From the NCBI GenBank assembly GCA_014730055.1, contig WJIV01000083.1, positions 1-9,909 on the forward strand: a stretch of 9,909 bases of DNA, written 5' to 3'. This stretch comes from Candidatus Bathyarchaeota archaeon (GTDB taxonomy: Archaea; Thermoproteota; Bathyarchaeia; TCS64). Below, piece after piece: positions 1 through 6,914 of this stretch. A model generated the notes under the pieces. That model made no database searches, had not been told where the DNA came from, and saw nothing but the letters and a program-made list of their open reading frames with translations. Numbering within the stretch: position 1 is the first letter of the stretch; every line of letters starts with the position of its first letter. The position numbers and the translations under genes are program-made.

Positions 1-405
1 CTACAGGAGGAGGACTTTGAGGGATTTGCCTTGATGACAAAAGACCTTGATATACAGATAGTGGGAGATGATCTATTCGTGACCAATCCGGAAAGGCTTC
101 GAAAAGGGATCAACATGGGTGCCTGCAATAGTCTGCTCTGGAAGGTAAATCAGATTGGGACACTAACGGAGGCAAAGAGGGCAGCTGTTATGGCCATGAA
201 TAATGGATATTCCGTGATGGCTAGCCACAGGTCCGGTGATACTGAAGATCCCTTTGTAGCTGATCTCAGTGTGGGTATTGAGTGTGGACAGATTAAGTCA
301 GGTGCACCATGTAGAGGTGAGAGAACTGCAAAATATAATCAGTTGATAAGAATCGAGGGGTGGCTAGGTCAGATGGCAAGTTATCCTGAGGGACTATTCA
401 GCTAA
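1..405 (+). CDS. eno: Enolase (phosphopyruvate hydratase), C-terminal part
   Basis: Enolase interconverts 2-phosphoglycerate and phosphoenolpyruvate in the cytoplasm, in glycolysis and gluconeogenesis. The reading frame is open from the first base of the window, so this is the last 134 residues of a gene that begins upstream; the internal TTG/ATG codons near 31-36 are not its start. Visible family motifs, in order, are [10 protein letters not shown] (includes a Mg-binding Asp), [10 protein letters not shown] (the catalytic Lys), SHRSGDTED (the His-Arg-Ser phosphate/substrate loop), GQIKSG (second active-site Lys) and [10 protein letters not shown] near the C-terminus. All catalytic residues that should fall in this part are present and the C-terminus is of normal length. 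The stop codon lies inside the 3' end of the convergent gene on the other strand (8-bp overlap), which leaves no room for a separate terminator. Identification is essentially certain. Confidence 0.98.
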   Translation, partial: LQEEDFEGFALMTKDLDIQIVGDDLFVTNPERLRKGINMGACNSLLWKVNQIGTLTEAKRAAVMAMNNGYSVMASHRSGDTEDPFVADLSVGIECGQIKSGAPCRGERTAKYNQLIRIEGWLGQMASYPEGLFS

Positions 406-1117
406 GGATCAATTCTATTCTCATTAGCAAGGTCTGTAGCTCTCTTACGATGTAACGTTTCTCGACTGTCAATTCCAAATATTTTTCGTCATTGTTTCTC
501 AATACATGAAACATTTCAGACTCATATTCCTCAAGCTGAGAGATTATGGAATTCAGTTTCTCATCATCCATAGATTCATTTATTTTCTCTAGGTTTCCTC
601 TTATTTTTATTGTTTTCAAAAATAAATCCATCCAACTTTCTCTAGATATCTCATAATGTTCAAAAATCTGATAGATAGTTGTGAGGGTTGCGTCTATATT
701 TGATGTCGTTTCGAACCGGAGCTGATCTAATTTCTTTTGATCCACCTTTTCTTGATTAGTAACATTGATGAATACGCCTGATGCTACAACAACCGTAAGA
801 AAAACAATTGCAACAAGGGATACTAATGTGAACGGATTATCTCTACTCTGTTTAGAGACCGGCTCCTCCATGAGGAAGTTGTAAGCTCTTTTTCCTGATC
901 TTGTCAGTGAGTATAACCCCTCCTCATCCTTCTCAAGAAGTTCTTCCATATTCCTGAGGTGATAAGCTAGATGCCCTGACTCGATCCCAAGTTCATGCAA
1001 CAGCTCGGTATATGTAACCGAGTTTTCACCGATTCTCCTGAGTATGTCTCTTCGTATCCCGTGGTCAAGTGCCTTGTATAGCTGCTCCTGTATCTTTTTT
1101 TCGCTCAATATTCCCAT
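398..1117 (-). CDS. Membrane-anchored winged-helix regulator
   Basis: This 239-residue protein has an N-terminal ArsR-like winged helix (about residues 8-85; [20 protein letters not shown], then the recognition-helix region [16 protein letters not shown] and a wing ending in [11 protein letters not shown]). A short linker leads to one hydrophobic segment at about 96-118, followed by some 120 charged, helical residues, probably partly coiled-coil. The layout predicts a cytoplasmic DNA-binding domain tethered to the membrane with an extracytoplasmic helical domain. Archaea have many one-transmembrane HTH proteins of this kind and most lack known targets. The sensed signal is not evident. The gene follows the M20 hydrolase gene by 44 bp, and a possible box A (CTATAAC, 1147-1153) lies about 33 bp before the ATG, so it may have its own promoter. 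Its 3' end overlaps enolase tail to tail. The winged helix and anchor are clear; the role is inferred. Confidence 0.87.
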   Translation of the reverse strand: MGILSEKKIQEQLYKALDHGIRRDILRRIGENSVTYTELLHELGIESGHLAYHLRNMEELLEKDEEGLYSLTRSGKRAYNFLMEEPVSKQSRDNPFTLVSLVAIVFLTVVVASGVFINVTNQEKVDQKKLDQLRFETTSNIDATLTTIYQIFEHYEISRESWMDLFLKTIKIRGNLEKINESMDDEKLNSIISQLEEYESEMFHVLRNNDEKYLELTVEKRYIVRELQTLLMRIELILS

Positions 1118-1161
1118 CTATTGTTAAAGAAATATCATGATAGGTTGTTATAGGTTTTTAA

Positions 1162-2385
1162 TTAGGTGACATTCCTTGTAACAACTTGATAGCCACTTAG
1201 CGCCAGGGATTTGCTGCAAATAATCATCTCATCGATCTTGACATGTTTCTCGACTTGATCCGGATACCCTCTGGGCCCATATAGGCAGCATTCCACACCT
1301 GCCTGGGCTAAGTGGGCGGTATCATTACCACAGTAGCTCCGGGGGATTACCGCTCCGATCTTCTCAGGATATCTATTAGTTACGTGTTTATGATTCTCCT
1401 TTAGGATCTGAACGATCTTAGCATTAGGGGAGACCCCCATTGGTGGCATCACTGTTCCACCGACCCTGAACTTTGGGTTTACGGGATACTCGAACTCGTA
1501 CTTGAACTCGGGATCATCTTTCGCAATTTCTTCAAGCATCTCTTTGAATCGGTCGTTAATCTCTTCTACAGTATAGCCGGGAGGATATCTGAAATCCACT
1601 ATAGCAGTAACAAAATCCGGGATATTATAAGGCCCAGCAAGATCGTAATCCCGGTTACGCCCACCTATTATACTGCCTACGACCCACCTTGGGGCACCTG
1701 GAAGGTCCGGGTCACGTGGTTCAAACTTCATATAGTCTATACTATCTAGGACCTTTCTCATCTTCTTAATAGCATCCACTGATTCCTCCATTCGGCTTAT
1801 GTGATGGCTCTCACCTATGACGTTAATTGCGAAATCGTGGACTCCTACACATTTTGTGAGTATGTTATCCACACCATAGGGCTCGGGGACGATAGCATAG
1901 TCGGTCTTTATTCCCTCCTCAAGCATGTGAACAGTGCCAACCCCACCCTGCAACTCGCCCACGACGGTTGCGCAGACCAAATCACCTTTCAGCTTAACCC
2001 CACTGCGCTTTATAGCCATGGCTGCCATCAGGAAGGCAGCATTACCGCTCTTCATGTTATGAATTCCTGCACCCCATAATCGGTTTCCCTCTACCCTAGG
2101 CTCGTAAGGATCCCATTCCCAGTCAGCTGTAATTGGATCTATATCTAGATGCCCGTTGAACATCATCGAGTTGCCAGTTCCATCTCCCTTTAGTATACCT
2201 ATGACCTGACGCCTACCAGGTTGAACCTCCTGTACGATGACCTCGTCGAAGCCCTGATCCTCATACCAATCTATCATAAAATCCACAGCTGGGCCCTCCT
2301 TGTTGGTCAAGCTAGGCTGCCTGACTAGGTCGCAGGCCAGATCAACAACCTCGTCTTTCTTAAGATAATCCAGTACATTTACCAT
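1162..2385 (-). CDS. M20-family hydrolase (ArgE/DapE/carboxypeptidase-like), divergent metal site
   Basis: The 407-residue protein has the M20 layout: a catalytic domain split by a dimerization domain (about 185-300). M20 enzymes remove acyl or aminoacyl groups (acetylornithine, succinyl-diaminopimelate, peptides) using two zinc ions. Visible are NGHLDID (His79, Asp81), PEP with Glu168 as the expected ligand, the dimerization-domain His of GESHHIS (194/195), and a C-terminal EKHVKIDE with His381. Two expected residues differ: the metal-bridging Asp of the usual DMKGG motif is Asn110 (HNMKSG), and of the usual DEE only the catalytic-base Glu144 remains, followed by Leu145 (GELQGG). From memory, a subgroup of M20 proteins shows the same SNMKG and GEI/GEL pattern, so this may be a subfamily trait rather than decay. 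The substrate cannot be assigned. The start is an ATG 39 bp after the tfb stop. A weak AT-rich element (2411-2417) may be its box A; co-transcription with tfb is equally possible. Confidence 0.94.
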   Translation of the reverse strand: MVNVLDYLKKDEVVDLACDLVRQPSLTNKEGPAVDFMIDWYEDQGFDEVIVQEVQPGRRQVIGILKGDGTGNSMMFNGHLDIDPITADWEWDPYEPRVEGNRLWGAGIHNMKSGNAAFLMAAMAIKRSGVKLKGDLVCATVVGELQGGVGTVHMLEEGIKTDYAIVPEPYGVDNILTKCVGVHDFAINVIGESHHISRMEESVDAIKKMRKVLDSIDYMKFEPRDPDLPGAPRWVVGSIIGGRNRDYDLAGPYNIPDFVTAIVDFRYPPGYTVEEINDRFKEMLEEIAKDDPEFKYEFEYPVNPKFRVGGTVMPPMGVSPNAKIVQILKENHKHVTNRYPEKIGAVIPRSYCGNDTAHLAQAGVECCLYGPRGYPDQVEKHVKIDEMIICSKSLALSGYQVVTRNVT

Positions 2386-2424
2386 TTAAACGAGTAAAGG
2401 CTTCAAAGAATTTAGGGGTTGAGG

Positions 2425-3345
2425 TTACCTCGGTGTACCCTTCATAATGGTCTCAAGATCCTCTTCGCGGAAGATCTCCTCAAGATCCCTCAGTCTATTT
2501 CTGAGGGTTACCTCGCTTGTACCGGCTGCCTCTGAGACCTCTCTCTGAGTACATCCCTCTTTATTGTGCTTACAGGCCATATATAGAGCTGCGGCTGCCA
2601 TTCCCCGAGGGTCCTTTCCTGCCAGAGCTTTCTCTTGGCGTGCCTCCCTGAGTATCTCAACTGTAAGCTGATCTGTTCGGGGCGTGACCTTAACCTTGTT
2701 GGCAATCCTCGGGACAAATTTCATGGGATAGTCTATGGGCATCCGAAGATCTAGCTCCCTTAGTATCTGGCGGTAAATTCGAGAAACGGTCTTGATATCC
2801 TGAGTTGAGAGACCCGCAACCTCTTTGAGGCTCCTAGGTATCTTAGCTCGTCTGCAGGCTGCGTAAAGACTAGCCGCTACGAACCCGTCGATGGTCTGGC
2901 CGATTATCAGATCCTCCTCTAATGTCTGCCGGTATATGTCGATGGCCTCCTCCTTTACACCTCTCGGAAGATGGAGAGCATCTGCCATCCGGTCCATCTC
3001 CTTAAGAGCTGTTTTTAGATTTCTCGCTCCAGTCTCGCTTAGTTTTGTTCGAGTATCCCTTTTCTTGAGACGCCACATCCTCTGGGTCTCCTCGGAGGTC
3101 CCCCTGGCGTCCCTTGGGTCAAAGGTCGTGGATAGTCCTCTATCGTAATACACGTTGCTCAGCGGGGAACCAGTTCTTCTTTTGCTCTCCCGCTCCTCAG
3201 GTGTGAAGGCCCTCCATTCGGGGCCTCTGTCCAAGGCATATTCGCTTATGACATAACCGCAGTTCTTGCATATTCTCTCCCCGGTCTCGGGATCTTCAAT
3301 ATGGTCAGTGCTGCCGCAATTTGGGCAATCTACTTGGTCACTCAA
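2425..3345 (-). CDS. tfb: Transcription initiation factor B (TFB)
   Basis: TFB binds the TBP-box A complex and BRE, then recruits RNA polymerase and helps set the transcription start. The 306 residues show the full archaeal TFB/TFIIB order: zinc ribbon (Cys7, Cys10, Cys26, Cys29; CPNCG and CKNCG), the B-reader/linker beginning ALDRGPEWRAFTPEE and running through RRTGSPLS, then two cyclin-like repeats at about 105-195 and 205-300. The second ends in a helix-turn-helix-like stretch (TQREVSEAAGTSEVTLRNR) that in TFBs contacts BRE. The linker carries MWRLKKRDTR in place of the RLRKWQ-like sequence common in euryarchaeal TFBs. The start is TTG, chosen because Met-Ser-Asp precedes the ribbon at normal distance and GGAGGAG (3353-3359) lies 7 nt upstream. 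The gene overlaps the upstream zinc-ribbon gene by 8 bp, so translation is probably coupled. Many archaea have several TFBs; whether this is the only one is not visible. Confidence 0.98.
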   Translation of the reverse strand: MSDQVDCPNCGSTDHIEDPETGERICKNCGYVISEYALDRGPEWRAFTPEERESKRRTGSPLSNVYYDRGLSTTFDPRDARGTSEETQRMWRLKKRDTRTKLSETGARNLKTALKEMDRMADALHLPRGVKEEAIDIYRQTLEEDLIIGQTIDGFVAASLYAACRRAKIPRSLKEVAGLSTQDIKTVSRIYRQILRELDLRMPIDYPMKFVPRIANKVKVTPRTDQLTVEILREARQEKALAGKDPRGMAAAALYMACKHNKEGCTQREVSEAAGTSEVTLRNRLRDLEEIFREEDLETIMKGTPR

Positions 3346-3856
3346 TTATTAACTCCTCCAGTCTCTCCGTTAGCAGAATTATTTCAGCAGCTATAGCAGG
3401 ATGGCTCTTACATCCATAATCTGGATGGGATAATTCATCTGAGATCTGCCTCAGATGAGTAATGATCGATTTTCCATCTAAGTTACGCACCCATTCTTCA
3501 AGCTCATCAAGTTCCTCCCCGTCGACCTGCCCCGTATCGCGTAACTCTTCAAGGTACTCCTCCTGTATCTCGGTCCAGTTCTTCTGGATCCAGTTGAGGT
3601 ATGTTGTAGAGGTCTTGTGAAGTAATCTATTTCCCTTCTTGCCATAGTGGTATATCTCATCGTTGTTGATGGTAACCCAGGTCTGGGTTATTGTGTTAAA
3701 TGTTCCCTCGTTTCCGCATTTAGGGCAGACGTACCTGTGCCTGAAACCCTCGATACTTTCTTCCTCGATATGCTCTGGGTAGTTATCAATGTAGATCTCC
3801 CTTAGCCTAGTATCGCATTTTGGGCATCTTTCCCTGAATTCCTCGTACTTTTGCAT
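3338..3856 (-). CDS. Two-CXXC zinc-ribbon protein upstream of and overlapping tfb
   Basis: I do not recognise this 172-residue family. The first third has a likely zinc ribbon: CPKC (Cys11, Cys14) and CPKCG (Cys44, Cys47), separated by 29 residues rich in acidic and aromatic side chains. After it come a short beta-type stretch (TFNTITQTWVTINNDEIYHYG), then acidic helical sequence (about 85-172) with no membrane segment or signal peptide; the calculated charge is clearly negative. A zinc ribbon in an acidic cytoplasmic protein suggests nucleic-acid or protein binding. It is the first gene of the cluster: a good box A lies 28 bp before its ATG, and its last eight bases contain the TTG start of tfb, whose Shine-Dalgarno lies inside its final codons. 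That tight link suggests that the two proteins are made in step, and perhaps act together, but a role in transcription is inference from position only. Confidence 0.85.
   Translation of the reverse strand: MQKYEEFRERCPKCDTRLREIYIDNYPEHIEEESIEGFRHRYVCPKCGNEGTFNTITQTWVTINNDEIYHYGKKGNRLLHKTSTTYLNWIQKNWTEIQEEYLEELRDTGQVDGEELDELEEWVRNLDGKSIITHLRQISDELSHPDYGCKSHPAIAAEIILLTERLEELIIE
3353..3359 (-). promoter_or_regulatory. Shine-Dalgarno for tfb (decides TTG start)
   Basis: On the minus strand GGAGGAG stands 7 nt before the TTG at 3345. It lies inside the last codons (Glu-Glu) of the upstream zinc-ribbon gene. It supports the non-ATG start of tfb and predicts translational coupling across the 8-bp gene overlap. 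Confidence 0.8.
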
Positions 3857-3880
3857 AACAAGATTTCATGTGTTTAAGAA

Positions 3881-3888
3881 TTAATAAA
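3881..3888 (-). promoter_or_regulatory. Box A (TATA element) of the zinc-ribbon/tfb genes
   Basis: TTTATTAA on the minus strand is centred 28 bp before the ATG of the zinc-ribbon gene, the spacing expected when transcription begins at or just before the start codon in archaea. No Shine-Dalgarno is seen before that ATG, consistent with a nearly leaderless mRNA. The position of the transcription start is predicted, not shown. Confidence 0.55.
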
Positions 3889-3925
3889 CATTAGAGAATG
3901 CTAAGTGGAAAATTTGGCATATGTT

Positions 3926-5308
3926 TCAGTCTATTATTCTCTCAACCCAATTTGCTCGCCAAAGATATATAATGGACATGGCTGCTCCTGTAAGATTTCC
4001 TATTCCCAATCCTAGCCATATTCCGAGAGAGCCCATGTTGAATATGTAATATAGGATGTAGGCGAATAAGATTCTCATTCCCCAAAGCCGAATAAGTGAA
4101 AGTATCATCGTAATTCTAGTCTTGCCAGCTGCCTGAAGTACGCTCATGGATAACTGGAAGATCGTGAAAAAGGGGAAGAAGGGTACGAAATATGTCATAT
4201 ACGTTGACCCCAAATCTATGACATTTGGATCATTAATGAAAAATGCATATATCGGTACACGAAACACGAAAAGGATAACGACCTCCAGGACTGAGATCCC
4301 TATAAACATAGCGAATAGCATTTTTACGATTTCCATCACTCTTTCATCATTGTTTGCTCCAATGTTCTGCCCTACCATTGTAGATAAAGCAGTTGTGCCA
4401 CCCATGATAACTATCTGAACAACGCTAGAAATACGGCTACCAATACCATAAGCACTCAGCAGGTACCCCATCCCTCCTAGAACCCTATCTTCAGTGGCAA
4501 CAAGAGAGGTTATCACAGTGAACCCAAGAGCTGTACCACTCTGACCTACAGAGGATGGAAGCCCGATACGGAAGATTTTCTTGATTATGTCCCAGTCAGG
4601 CTTCAGATCTCTTAAGTGTAAATGCAGGTCAACTCTACCACTGAACAATAGATAGGTTCCAACAACACCAGCAAGTCCTCGGGTAATTACTGTGGTTAAT
4701 GCCGCCCCGGAAGCACCTAGAGCTGGGAGACCCATCCAACCAAATATAAAGAATGGATCAGAGATCGCGTCCAGTATTGCTGATGATATTGAAAGTATCA
4801 TGGGGGTTCTCGTATCGCCGTATCCTCGAAGGAGCGCCTGGAACCCAAAGCTGAGAAACATAAAGGGGACCCCCAAGAAGGTTATTCTGAGAAAGTTCGC
4901 TGCTACGGGTATTACCGCCTCTGGCACGTTCATCAGACCCAAGATTATACGAGCGCTAAGCACCCCAATTACCGCTATTATTACTGATGATACTAGAAAG
5001 ATTGAGTATAGCTGCCCTGATACTTTCTCAGCGTCTTCATGTCGATTAGCTCCTACATACTGAGATACAAGGGATATTCCTGCTATACCAAAACCAGCAC
5101 TAATGGATATTAGAAGAAACATAATAGGCCAGCTTATGGAAGGGGCTGCAACTGCCTCCGGACCAACTTTTCCAAGCCAGTAAGCATCGGTCATATTGTA
5201 GAAGGTTTGGAATGCATGGGATAGCATCACGGGCCATGATAATTTAAAGGCTGTTTTGAAGATGTTTCCCGAGAGTATTTCCTCCCGCATAGCCTCCTTT
5301 CGCTGCAT
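3926..5308 (-). CDS. MATE-family multidrug/cation exporter (NorM/DinF-like)
   Basis: MATE transporters use a sodium or proton gradient to export organic cations, dyes, drugs or flavin-like compounds through the cytoplasmic membrane. The 460 residues form two six-helix halves, about 12 membrane segments in all, the usual length. Family signatures include the N-terminal FKLSWPVMLSHAFQTFYNMTDAYWLGKVGPEAVAA, split here as FKLSWPVMLS and YNMTDAYWLG, LVSQYVGANRHEDA after helix 2, QALLRGYGDTRTPM in the first half, and the matching TMVGQNIGANN and LQAAGKTRITM in the second. The substrate and coupling ion cannot be read from the sequence. The ATG at 5308 was kept; an in-frame ATG at residue 7 follows AAGGAGG too closely (2 nt) for a good ribosome site. 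The gene lies 68 bp behind merR on the same strand, with a T-rich terminator and possible box A (CTTAAAG, near 5334-5340) between them. The arrangement suggests that the MerR protein controls it, which is inference. Confidence 0.96.
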   Translation of the reverse strand: MQRKEAMREEILSGNIFKTAFKLSWPVMLSHAFQTFYNMTDAYWLGKVGPEAVAAPSISWPIMFLLISISAGFGIAGISLVSQYVGANRHEDAEKVSGQLYSIFLVSSVIIAVIGVLSARIILGLMNVPEAVIPVAANFLRITFLGVPFMFLSFGFQALLRGYGDTRTPMILSISSAILDAISDPFFIFGWMGLPALGASGAALTTVITRGLAGVVGTYLLFSGRVDLHLHLRDLKPDWDIIKKIFRIGLPSSVGQSGTALGFTVITSLVATEDRVLGGMGYLLSAYGIGSRISSVVQIVIMGGTTALSTMVGQNIGANNDERVMEIVKMLFAMFIGISVLEVVILFVFRVPIYAFFINDPNVIDLGSTYMTYFVPFFPFFTIFQLSMSVLQAAGKTRITMILSLIRLWGMRILFAYILYYIFNMGSLGIWLGLGIGNLTGAAMSIIYLWRANWVERIID

Positions 5309-5355
5309 AAAGAAATCATATCTAAATGATGTGCTTTAAGAGTGATCATAAGTTC

Positions 5356-5369
5356 AAAAAATGAAAAAA
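5356..5369 (-). terminator. Poly-U terminator after merR
   Basis: On the minus strand two T6 runs separated by CA (T6-CA-T6) begin 8 bp after the merR stop codon. Archaeal RNA polymerase terminates at such U-rich tracts without needing a hairpin. If efficient, it would make the downstream MATE gene depend on its own promoter; if leaky, merR and the exporter would be partly co-transcribed. Confidence 0.6.
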
Positions 5370-5376
5370 TATAGGG

Positions 5377-6201
5377 TTATTTTATTGGTATTTGTATCTC
5401 GGTCATCAAATCCTCAGGTTCAACAGATTTAGGATCATTTAGGTAAATATCTCTCATGGAACCATTGATCTCAAAATCATTTTCCTGAATATATTTCGGG
5501 ATAGCCTCGTAGCCCTCTGCAATACTATCGTATGGCCCTTTGTAAATTAGGCTTACCACTTTCTTGGGCTTGAGTTTCTTGACCTCTATCTCAAGGTCGT
5601 CGATCACAATCCTTCCTGTTATGGGTACTGCGACTTCTATATCAGCACCATCCTCCTTGTAGTCCTTATCATGATAAATCGTCTGGAAGGGACCGGTTAT
5701 CTTCACAAAGTTTCTCTGATTATCCGAGCTCATTATAGTACCCATTAGGTCTTCGATGAGTTTACCTATGGTCTCCTCATACCTACCTAACTCTCTCTTA
5801 CTTAATACTCTCTGACTCTTTGTCTCTTTTATGACTGGCTCTAACATGGTATTCTTCACTGTCTGTCTATTTCTGAGCAAAAACACGTTGCGCTGTAGTT
5901 CTGCTAACTGTCTCTCTGCTTCTCGAAGACTTGAATCTATGAGTTTTTCCATCAATTCTTTCTCATTTTCTTTCTCTGCTTGAAGATACCGCTGAGTCTC
6001 GTCAAGTGTAAAGCCTAAATCAGTAAGATCTCGGATCTTGACTCCTTGCTGTATTTGGGACCCCGTGTAGTATCTGTATCCAGTGATAGTATCTTTTGCT
6101 TCAGGGACAAGAAGCCCCTTCTGTTCATAGTAACGTAAAGCCTTCTGTGTTAGTCTTGTTATCACACTGAATCTTCCGATGGGTATCTGGTCGACTGTCA
6201 T
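5377..6201 (-). CDS. MerR-family regulator with GyrI/BmrR-type effector domain
   Basis: This 274-residue protein is a ligand-sensing transcription regulator. Residues 6-75 are a MerR winged helix: IGRFSVITRLTQKALRYYEQ, GLLVPE and TGYRYYTGSQ are all typical. Residues about 76-118 form the long dimerization coiled coil. The C-terminal part (about 125-272) is a GyrI-like ligand domain: GPFQTIYHDKDY, then DIEVAVPI with Glu189 in the place of the acidic residue that contacts cationic drugs in BmrR, then VVSLIYKGPYDSI and RDIYLNDP. Bacterial relatives such as BmrR bind lipophilic cations and activate exporter genes by twisting promoter DNA; archaeal promoters differ, so the mechanism here may too. 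Neighbours fit the role: a MATE exporter downstream and a GyrI-like gene divergent on the other side, with a 20-bp palindrome between. No SD is clear at the ATG; an AT-rich GGAAAATAAC lies about 24 bp upstream. The family is certain; ligand and targets are inferred. Confidence 0.96.
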   Translation of the reverse strand: MTVDQIPIGRFSVITRLTQKALRYYEQKGLLVPEAKDTITGYRYYTGSQIQQGVKIRDLTDLGFTLDETQRYLQAEKENEKELMEKLIDSSLREAERQLAELQRNVFLLRNRQTVKNTMLEPVIKETKSQRVLSKRELGRYEETIGKLIEDLMGTIMSSDNQRNFVKITGPFQTIYHDKDYKEDGADIEVAVPITGRIVIDDLEIEVKKLKPKKVVSLIYKGPYDSIAEGYEAIPKYIQENDFEINGSMRDIYLNDPKSVEPEDLMTEIQIPIK

Positions 6202-6242
6202 TACCCATCATATAGACCGTTATTTTCCTTCTAAGGATATGG

Positions 6243-6262
6243 AGTCTACCCTAGGGTAAACT
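6243..6262. promoter_or_regulatory. 20-bp palindrome, candidate MerR operator
   Basis: AGTCTACCCTAGGGTAAACT is symmetric at 18 of 20 positions, with a perfect 12-bp core TACCCTAGGGTA (6247-6258). MerR-family dimers bind palindromes of about this size, and the CCCTAGGG centre resembles drug-responsive MerR operators as I remember them. It lies between the divergent merR (start 6201) and GyrI-like (start 6303) genes and ends 5 bp before the box A of the latter, where it would overlap or abut BRE. Binding by this MerR is inferred from position and symmetry. Confidence 0.65.
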
Positions 6263-6267
6263 AGTGG

Positions 6268-6278
6268 AATATATAATT
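6268..6278 (+). promoter_or_regulatory. Box A of the GyrI-like gene
   Basis: AATATATAATT is centred 30 bp before the ATG at 6303, giving a predicted transcription start only a few bases before that ATG. This spacing is the main reason for rejecting the upstream in-frame GTG at 6264, which would lie before the TATA element and so outside the transcript. Confidence 0.7.
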
Positions 6279-6302
6279 ACGTTTCCTGTTAACCCTACTA
6301 GA

Positions 6303-6914
6303 ATGGAAAAAGTAGACTTGAGCAAGGAGTTAATGGAAGTATATACCGCGAAGAAGACCCCTAAACTGGTTGACATCCCTGAGGGAAAGTTCCTCGCCAT
6401 AATGGGTGAGGGAGACCCTAATGGGAAAGAATACCAGCATGCGATACAAGTTTTATATGGTATTACCTACGCCTTTGAAGTTTCACTACAAAGAACAGGT
6501 AAAAGACTTCAAGGTTAACGCTCTAGAGGGACTGTGGTGGGGGGATAATGGCGTATTTGATCTGAATAATCCTGATCCAAAAGAAGATTGGCGATGGAAA
6601 TCCATGATACGCGTCCCAGACTATGTGGAAGATGAAGACTTACAGGAGCTTATGGCAGAGCAAATCGAAAAGCGAGGTGAAAAGTAACTGAAGTAAAACT
6701 TGAGACTTTCAATGAGGGACTCTCAGCCCAGATAATGCATGTCGGACCCTACAGCGACGAGTTGCCCACCATAAATATGCTTTACGAATGGGTAGAAGAA
6801 CAGGAATATCAACTAAGGGGAGACCATCATGAAATATACATGAGCAACCCTAGGAGAACAAAACCAGAGAACCTGAAGACTATGATACGTCACCCTATAA
6901 AAAAGAAAGTATAA
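6303..6914 (+). pseudogene. GyrI-like small-molecule-binding protein, twice frameshifted
   Basis: Read across three frame segments this is one GyrI-like protein of about 203 residues, the normal length for the family (COG4832 type). Segment 1 (6303 to about 6473) gives MEKVDLSKELMEVYTAKKTP and LVDIPEGKFLAIMGEGDPN; segment 2 (about 6475-6684) gives LKFHYKEQVKDFKVNALEGL followed by WWGDNGVF; segment 3 (about 6684-6914) gives EGLSAQIMHVGPYSDE and LRGDHHEIYMSNPRR, all family motifs. The joins need one surplus T removed in CCTTTG (6474-6476) and one A added to GAAAAG (6680-6684), so the shifts cancel. Some members, including Listeria Lin2189, are reported to hydrolyse cyclopropane-bearing DNA-alkylating drugs; others only bind ligands. 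Divergent from merR and beside its likely operator, so probably drug-induced. It may be a recent pseudogene, two homopolymer errors, or a recoded gene. The ATG at 6303 fits the family N-terminus and the box A. Taken as written, no single frame makes a full protein. Confidence 0.85.

Noticed and set aside
1801..2079. 92-codon + strand open frame
   Set aside because: It lies wholly antisense within the conserved M20 gene, has no promoter or SD, and its translation lacks a protein-like pattern.
2508..2717. 69-codon minus-strand frame within tfb, and a 60-codon one within the zinc-ribbon gene (3478-3660)
   Set aside because: They overlap well-supported genes on the same strand in another frame, with low-complexity Arg-rich products.
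2891..3148. 85-codon + strand open frame
   Set aside because: Antisense to the conserved core of tfb, with biased composition caused by the tfb codons.
4146..4418. 90-codon + strand open frame, and a longer one at 4692-5063
   Set aside because: Both are antisense to the MATE gene; membrane-protein genes regularly create such shadows.
6264..6302. In-frame GTG start 13 codons before the chosen start of the GyrI-like gene
   Set aside because: It would precede or overlap the box A at 6268-6278, and family members begin near the ATG at 6303.
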